Origin: Paragordius varius
Taxonomy: Eukaryota; Nematomorpha
Direction of reading: 5' to 3'
Length of the DNA: 64,000 nt
Assembly: GCA_964247055.1 (NCBI GenBank)
Contig: OZ176059.1
Location: 2,604,001 to 2,668,000 of the forward strand
The notes beneath the pieces are model-generated. The model searched no databases, was not told the DNA's origin, and saw nothing but the letters and a program-made list of their open reading frames with translations. Below are positions 60,817 through 64,000 of this stretch, in pieces. Numbering within the stretch: position 1 is the stretch's first letter; every line of letters starts with the position of its first letter. A program made the translations under genes and the position numbers.

Positions 60817-61922
60817 TATTAATATACTAATATTTACCATTATTATGTAATGGTATGTGGAGTAATAAAGATAAATTATATCAATCACATTATTGTGATG
60901 ATATTTTTAACACTTCGTTACTTCAACATTTTATTGGATCAGTTGTAAAAATATTTTTAAAATGGGTTAGCTAAAATATGATTAATAACCATTAAATCTG
61001 AATATTGTATAAATAAGTATTGATTTTTACAGTATTCTAACTTTTAAAATTTAATATCGCCCAAATCAAATTGATACAAAAATATAATATATAGATCATA
61101 AATAATTAACCATATACGATGGCCACTTTTTTATCAAATTATTAACAAAAAATGAAAAAAAAAATATTTAGCCGTAAAAAGCTTATGACAAACTTTTTAC
61201 CATTTTTATATTATAATATTTTTTTGTTGCCCCAAAGGCCTTGAATGTGTATTATAAGATTTGGCCCAATATATTTGTGGCAGAAACCTACCTTAAAAAG
61301 TAATGACATGTTAAGTCAAAAAGACTATTCCGCTTAATATAGCTTATGATGCCCAGGTGTGTTCCCTTTATTCCTCAATTTTGAATTTTGTAGGGTTTAA
61401 AATTTGACACATTATGTCACTAAAAAATCCATTACCACTTTAATCTGCAATTATTTTGCAAATGCCAAAATCATTTGACTAAATCAACTGCATAAAAGGA
61501 ATAAATTAATTAATATTCAGTTACATCATTTGATCAATTCTATTTTTTATTTAATGTTATTAAAAAATAAAATTTAGGATAACTCATTTGATTAACTGTT
61601 TTACCTAAAAGGGGACTTAACAATAAAATTTGAGTAAAATATGTGGTTATACATTTATTCAAAAAAATATATTTAATGTCTTGAAATGTGTAATAGTAAC
61701 GATAGTCAAAACAATTATCGGAATTATGTTAACGCGGTTAATTGTGTGCAAAAATGTCACACCACATACAATTACATTCAATAAACATTGTAATTGTAAA
61801 CAAGGTATAAATGCTACTAAAACCAGATTTCAATCCTAGTTTAAATGTTTTTAACTGTAATTTTTACCATTTTTATGATATTTTTTTAAATTTTAACCTG
61901 TTAGCTATAGACTATAACAAAA
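60817..61922. other. upstream flank of the acetyltransferase gene
   Basis: No transposon terminus recognised. A short plus-strand frame ends with CNCKQ followed by a GT at about 61804, and could be a donor for a 5' exon, but its phase does not lead convincingly into the frame at 61923. Confidence 0.35.
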
Positions 61923-64000
61923 ATGATAAAATCTTGCCTTATCCCACAAATAATTGGGCACGAAACTATATTTGGTAATGCCGCAGATTCCCTTAACACT
62001 ACCTTGACAGTGCCAATAAGCAATGATGATATAAATGGAAATTTGACGGTCACCCCTAACTTGATGGAACAATTTAATGGGGCCGCAGATGTCGTTGTTA
62101 ACGCCATAGCTAATATGGTGAAAGACGATTTGCACGAAACGCACAATATTGATTCAGGTTGTGAGTCTGATGATACCTCAAAATCTACTGTTGAAACTAT
62201 TTGTAATGGCCCTCACACGATATTTGAAACACATAATTTACAGGTTTCATCACTCAAACCCAGTGATAATTTCTGCTTCCAGGGTGAAAAAATTATGGAA
62301 ACTTTATCAGAATCAACAAACGTCCCTTCAACACTGTATACTACAACCGAGCTGTTACAGGGTACAGTGCCTCTCCTAGGTTTGATTGCAACTAGTCTTT
62401 TAGTTTGTGGTAATAAAAACGAAAAAGTTTTATACACAGACCTTGAGAATAATTTCAAAATTTGTGTAGCAAATGCAGATGATATCCCAATCATTTGTGA
62501 TAAACGTTACAGCTCGTTGGGCATTAAAAGTCATAGAGATTACCTGTTGGACATTTATAAACATTATCCCGACGGCTTTCTCCTCGTTAAAGATTTATCA
62601 ACAAACGAAATCATAGGTAATATTTAATCTTAACGCCCTAATCATGTTTTTCAAAAAAATATAGTTTTAGCGATTTATCATGCATCTATTCTATGTCTAG
62701 GTTCAATTTTAGCCATAAACTTTAAAAATATTGCTTGTGGTGGCATGTTTTTTATGGAGCCCGAGTACCGAAACCGCGGAATAGGAAGTAAGTTATGGGA
62801 AGTTCGTAAATCATACATTCAAGATCGAATTCTAGTCGTAAATTCTGTGATGAATCGCCTAAATGCTAACCGTAAACTTGGAATGACAGATCATGAAAAA
62901 GGTTATATATATCATAAAAATATTAAATAACATGTTTTTGAACCATTAACATTTATTGGGTGCAATATGGCTGTTAGTTTACCTTGAGGCATAGAGATTT
63001 TAGGCCAGGTGTTTCTAATACGCGGCCCCCCGAGAAAATAATTTGGATGTCCCTAATATTTACTTAAAAAATCTTATTAAATAAGAGATTTCTTGAAATA
63101 ATATCTGGAATCATTTATCCAAATGGCAACGATCTGGAAAAAACCTCTTATTATGTTTACAGTTTAATCGAAACTTAGCAAAATATATATGAATGCCTAT
63201 ATATAATATGAAACGAGGCTCGCCATTTAATAAAATAAAAATTCGGACCGCGAAGCCTTGTGTGTTGCTTACCCTCATCCCCTGTTTTAGGCACTTATTA
63301 CCTCAATATTTTTATATAATATTTAAATATACTCCTTTTAGTTTCCCTGTATCAGGCATATAATGTTACACCCCAGCAGTTATTACACGTATGTGATGAC
63401 CTTCTACCCACCTTGCATATCAATGAATGTGCCAACCCGTTACAAACTCCTTTACTCCCTAGTGTGGCTGAAAGAGAGGCAGTAAAGTTTTTTTCCATAA
63501 ATGATCAGTTCAATGCAGCCCCAACCATGGTGAATATAGAGGATAAAAAATCGTTTCTTACATCTATTCGGATTGAAGCGTCGACTGATTGGTCATGTCC
63601 ACCCAAGTTTTGGTCAAAATTGATGGAATTTGATACCTCAATTCATTGTGAGGATAGGGGTGATTTTCTTCGTACCCTATTAACGACTCATTCACACACT
63701 TATACAGTGGCCGTTTTTAAATTGTCATGCCCACTCACGCAGACAGATACAGATTATACGAATCTTTCCGAATGGGATGTAGTTGAATGCGTAGGGTATG
63801 GTGTTTTAAGGCCCAAATATATAGGCTACACCATAGCTCCCATGTATGCTACTCACAGTGATTACGCCTGCATCATTTTCAAAGATTTGTGCACAACCCT
63901 TGCCAATCTAGTCATTACCCAATGGGATAACGCAAACTTTGACCATCCCCTTGTGGTTTCTAAATCGAACAAAGTACCACCCAGTAAAGAGCTTGAGCTG
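61923..64000 (+). CDS. GNAT-family N-acetyltransferase with second C-terminal GNAT-like domain (partial)
   Basis: Exons 61923-62616, 62701-62901 and 63342 to at least 64000 (open at the edge) keep frame. A GNAT enzyme moves acetyl from acetyl-CoA to an amine; the substrate is unknown. Residues 1 to about 175 form an acidic, S/T/N-rich extension without recognised motifs (ETIFGNAADSLNTTL, SGCESDDTSKSTVE). The first GNAT domain follows: FKICVANADDIPIICDKRY, HYPDGFLLVKDLSTNEIIGS, and the acetyl-CoA loop MFFMEPEYRNRGIGSKLWE, in which RNRGIG fits Q/RxxGxG/A. NRLNANRKLGM is its beta6-like NA..LYEK.GF counterpart. The third exon carries a second domain with VVECVGYGVLRP...IGYTIAPMYATHSDYA, like the YitH/HolE-type C-terminal acetyltransferase domain (Acetyltransf_18). 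The ATG at 61923 is chosen because an in-frame stop lies just upstream; an acceptor at CTATAG is an alternative. Confidence 0.85.
63006..63284. mobile_element. hAT-type MITE in acetyltransferase intron 2
   Basis: Starts CAGGTGTTTCTAATACGCGG and ends GCTTACCCTCATCCCCTG. Perfect 8-bp duplication TTTTAGGC at 62998-63005 and 63285-63292, so the limits are firm and the insertion is probably young. Confidence 0.88.

Noticed and set aside
60621-60830. Open frame with LTGKTFR repeats
   Set aside because: Translation of family B iterons; the same 21-bp period explains it.
61630-61839. Plus-strand frame as first exon of the acetyltransferase
   Set aside because: It ends near a possible donor (CAAG|GTATAA) but the phase does not lead into the frame at 61923, and the composition is not clearly coding.
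1-64000. tRNA, rRNA or other structural RNA genes
   Set aside because: I looked for tRNA A/B-box-like patterns and rRNA-like GC-rich blocks by eye and found none I could support; a covariance-model scan would be decisive.

Overview
The window is AT-rich animal nuclear DNA. Genes are split by many short GT-AG introns, and introns and intergenic DNA are packed with small terminal-inverted-repeat transposons (MITEs), hAT elements, (TA)n runs and retroelement debris. A secreted thioester (A2M/TEP-type) protein, a dual oxidase, a metazoan-type deoxyhypusine synthase and a cofilin whose WCPDT core resembles arthropod cofilins make an arthropod likely. A compact-exon, MITE-rich crustacean such as a copepod would fit, but the species is an inference, not something read from the sequence.

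Layout. 115-2045: two inverted Penelope-like fragments. 2357-6559 (minus): nine exons of a dual oxidase peroxidase-like domain; the NADPH-oxidase half lies off the left edge and the signal-peptide exon was not found. 6560-12603: gene-poor, with hAT MITEs and a degenerate ~150 bp repeat. 12604-13039 (minus): an intronless cofilin with a 22-bp internal duplication. 13470-21003: a transposon graveyard with a decayed mariner, a long-TIR element apparently inside a MITE, and a decayed hAT inserted inside another hAT. 22958-34067 (minus): a deoxyhypusine synthase in eight exons (477 aa by my model) with two large insertions, one just after the active-site lysine. 34485-55490 (plus): a complete thioester-containing alpha-2-macroglobulin-like protein in 33 exons. 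All exon junctions keep frame, giving 1803 aa with a signal peptide, a bait-like region and a GCGEQ thioester motif. It is head-to-head with the synthase, 417 bp apart. 55491-61922: intergenic DNA with piggyBac-like MITEs and a large foldback MITE. 61923-64000 (plus): a GNAT-type acetyltransferase with an N-terminal extension and a second C-terminal acetyltransferase-like domain, running off the right edge.

The least ordinary thing here is a group of foldback MITEs whose inverted repeats are built from 21-bp iterons. Family A (about 11 copies) and family B (one 1.2-kb copy) have unrelated 21-bp iterons but share the terminus TATACCATTT, as if one transposition machinery accepts interchangeable iteron arrays. 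A separate TA-flanked family (C) ends 11 and 15 nt upstream of two consecutive exons of the macroglobulin gene, so transposon ends supply part of those 3' splice regions.

The genes do not form one pathway. The dual oxidase and the thioester protein are both typical of invertebrate barrier or humoral immunity; the others are housekeeping genes. All exon coordinates are my own splice-site readings, checked for frame continuity but not against transcripts.
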